A DNA stretch of 64,000 nucleotides. Origin: Xanthomarina sp. F2636L. GTDB lineage: Bacteria; Bacteroidota; Bacteroidia; Flavobacteriales; Flavobacteriaceae. Positions within the stretch are counted from its first letter, which is position 1. Every line of letters begins with the position of its first letter. Shown here in pieces: positions 63,491 to 64,000 of this stretch. The position numbers and the translations under genes are program-made. The notes below the pieces were generated by a model that made no database searches, was not told the DNA's origin, and saw only the letters and a program-made list of their open reading frames with translations. The stretch spans positions 310,001 through 374,000 of the forward strand of contig NZ_JAPMLM010000069.1 in assembly GCF_026410195.1 (NCBI RefSeq), in the 5' to 3' direction.

Positions 63491-64000
63491 TTAGAAGTTT
63501 GCTTTTTCTTTCTTTTTGTTGTCACCTATTTCATAGGTCTTTAAAGCTTCAATAGTTGTTTTATAACCAAGATCAAAAATATGGTTTAAATTCTTTTTGT
63601 CGAATGTTCCAAACTTATCTAATCCTTTTGGACAAACAATTAAATCACATTTTATAAACTTCATATAATCTTCCCTTACAGACTTTAGTTTGAATGCTCT
63701 TTCAGCTACATGATGAGAATGTTTTAATTCCTTTATGTTTATGGTTTCAAAACCATTGACATAAACACCAATAATTTTATCGCACTTTTTCCTTAAAAGT
63801 TCTACTGGAAAATTATTTAAAACCCCACCATCTACGTAATAAGAATCTTTGATTTTTACAGGAGAAAAAACACCGGGGAATGCGGCTGAAGCTAGGATGG
63901 GGTTTATTAGCTCTCCTTCTTTAAAAACAGCTAAATCTCCATTTAAAATATTTGTTGCCGTTATATGAAGCTCCTTTTTTAGAGCACTAAAATTATCTTC
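63491..64000 (-). CDS. Patatin-like phospholipase, C-terminal part
   Basis: The minus-strand frame is open from the window end down to a TAA at 63491, giving the last ~169 residues. Translation shows ASAAFPGVFSPVKIKDSYYVDGGVLNNFPVE, with Asp of the DGG motif, the second member of the Ser-Asp dyad of patatins; the nucleophile Ser in G-x-S-x-G lies beyond the window. The C-terminus ends in a Lys-rich tail. Family members hydrolyse acyl lipids. It lies upstream of the NYN gene in the same direction. Confidence 0.9.
   Translation of the reverse strand, partial: EDNFSALKKELHITATNILNGDLAVFKEGELINPILASAAFPGVFSPVKIKDSYYVDGGVLNNFPVELLRKKCDKIIGVYVNGFETINIKELKHSHHVAERAFKLKSVREDYMKFIKCDLIVCPKGLDKFGTFDKKNLNHIFDLGYKTTIEALKTYEIGDNKKKEKANF

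Overview
The window is AT-rich, densely packed DNA from a member of the Flavobacteriaceae (Bacteroidota), probably a marine, yellow-pigmented, gliding type. The evidence is the C-terminal part of SprA, a PorP/SprF-like protein and a PorG-like barrel (type IX secretion), a RemB-like surface protein, a short primary sigma factor, zeaxanthin-type carotenoid genes, and promoters of the Bacteroidota form TTTG-N18..20-TAnnTTTG. No phage, IS element, CRISPR array or rRNA was seen.

Layout: 1-8292 is surface and secretion (sprA end, gcvH, VanZ-like, tonB, remB-like). 8286-13739 is the end of a heme-copper oxidase region: heme O synthase, two subunit III proteins, subunit IV, a Sco copper chaperone and small accessory membrane proteins. 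13822-20159 is a MacAB/TolC-like export operon followed by tsaB. 20246-24840 (minus) carries mscS, DUF1304, a DUF255 thioredoxin-like lipoprotein, dodecin and an Nfu scaffold. After a porP/sprF-like gene and a gamma-carbonic anhydrase, 26746-35007 (minus) is an envelope cluster: CBS protein, nadK, porG-like, uppS, bamA, two ompH/skp genes, murI. 35097-40567 holds pdxJ, a hydrolase, a small membrane protein, tig, clpP and clpX.

40568-43126 is the accessory-looking part: a REP-like inverted repeat, a putative surface lipoprotein whose reading frame runs through nine perfect copies of an 8-nt repeat (candidate phase-variable locus), a second lipoprotein, and two tandem paralogues whose 5' ends are almost identical while the rest has diverged.

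43172-49187 is a carotenoid module (lycopene cyclase, hydroxylase, phytoene synthase, phytoene desaturase, fasciclin lipoprotein) read away from a divergent MerR-type regulator that keeps the cobalamin-binding motifs of CarH photoreceptors. 49508-64000 returns to housekeeping: GH3-like enzyme, DUF2797, GNAT, rpsU, the primary sigma factor, an AsmA-like protein, a folK-deoxynucleoside kinase fusion, a SPOUT methyltransferase, mutS, tRNA-Gly and tRNA-Leu, a palindromic intergenic repeat region, a ChaN-like protein, a NYN-domain protein and the end of a patatin-like protein cut by the window edge.

Several first-possible start codons lie upstream of, or inside, promoter elements; starts were moved downstream where promoter position or family alignment required it (ctaB, tig, pdxJ, murI, fasciclin, MerR, mutS and others). 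All functions are inferred from recognisable motifs and gene order; no database search was run.
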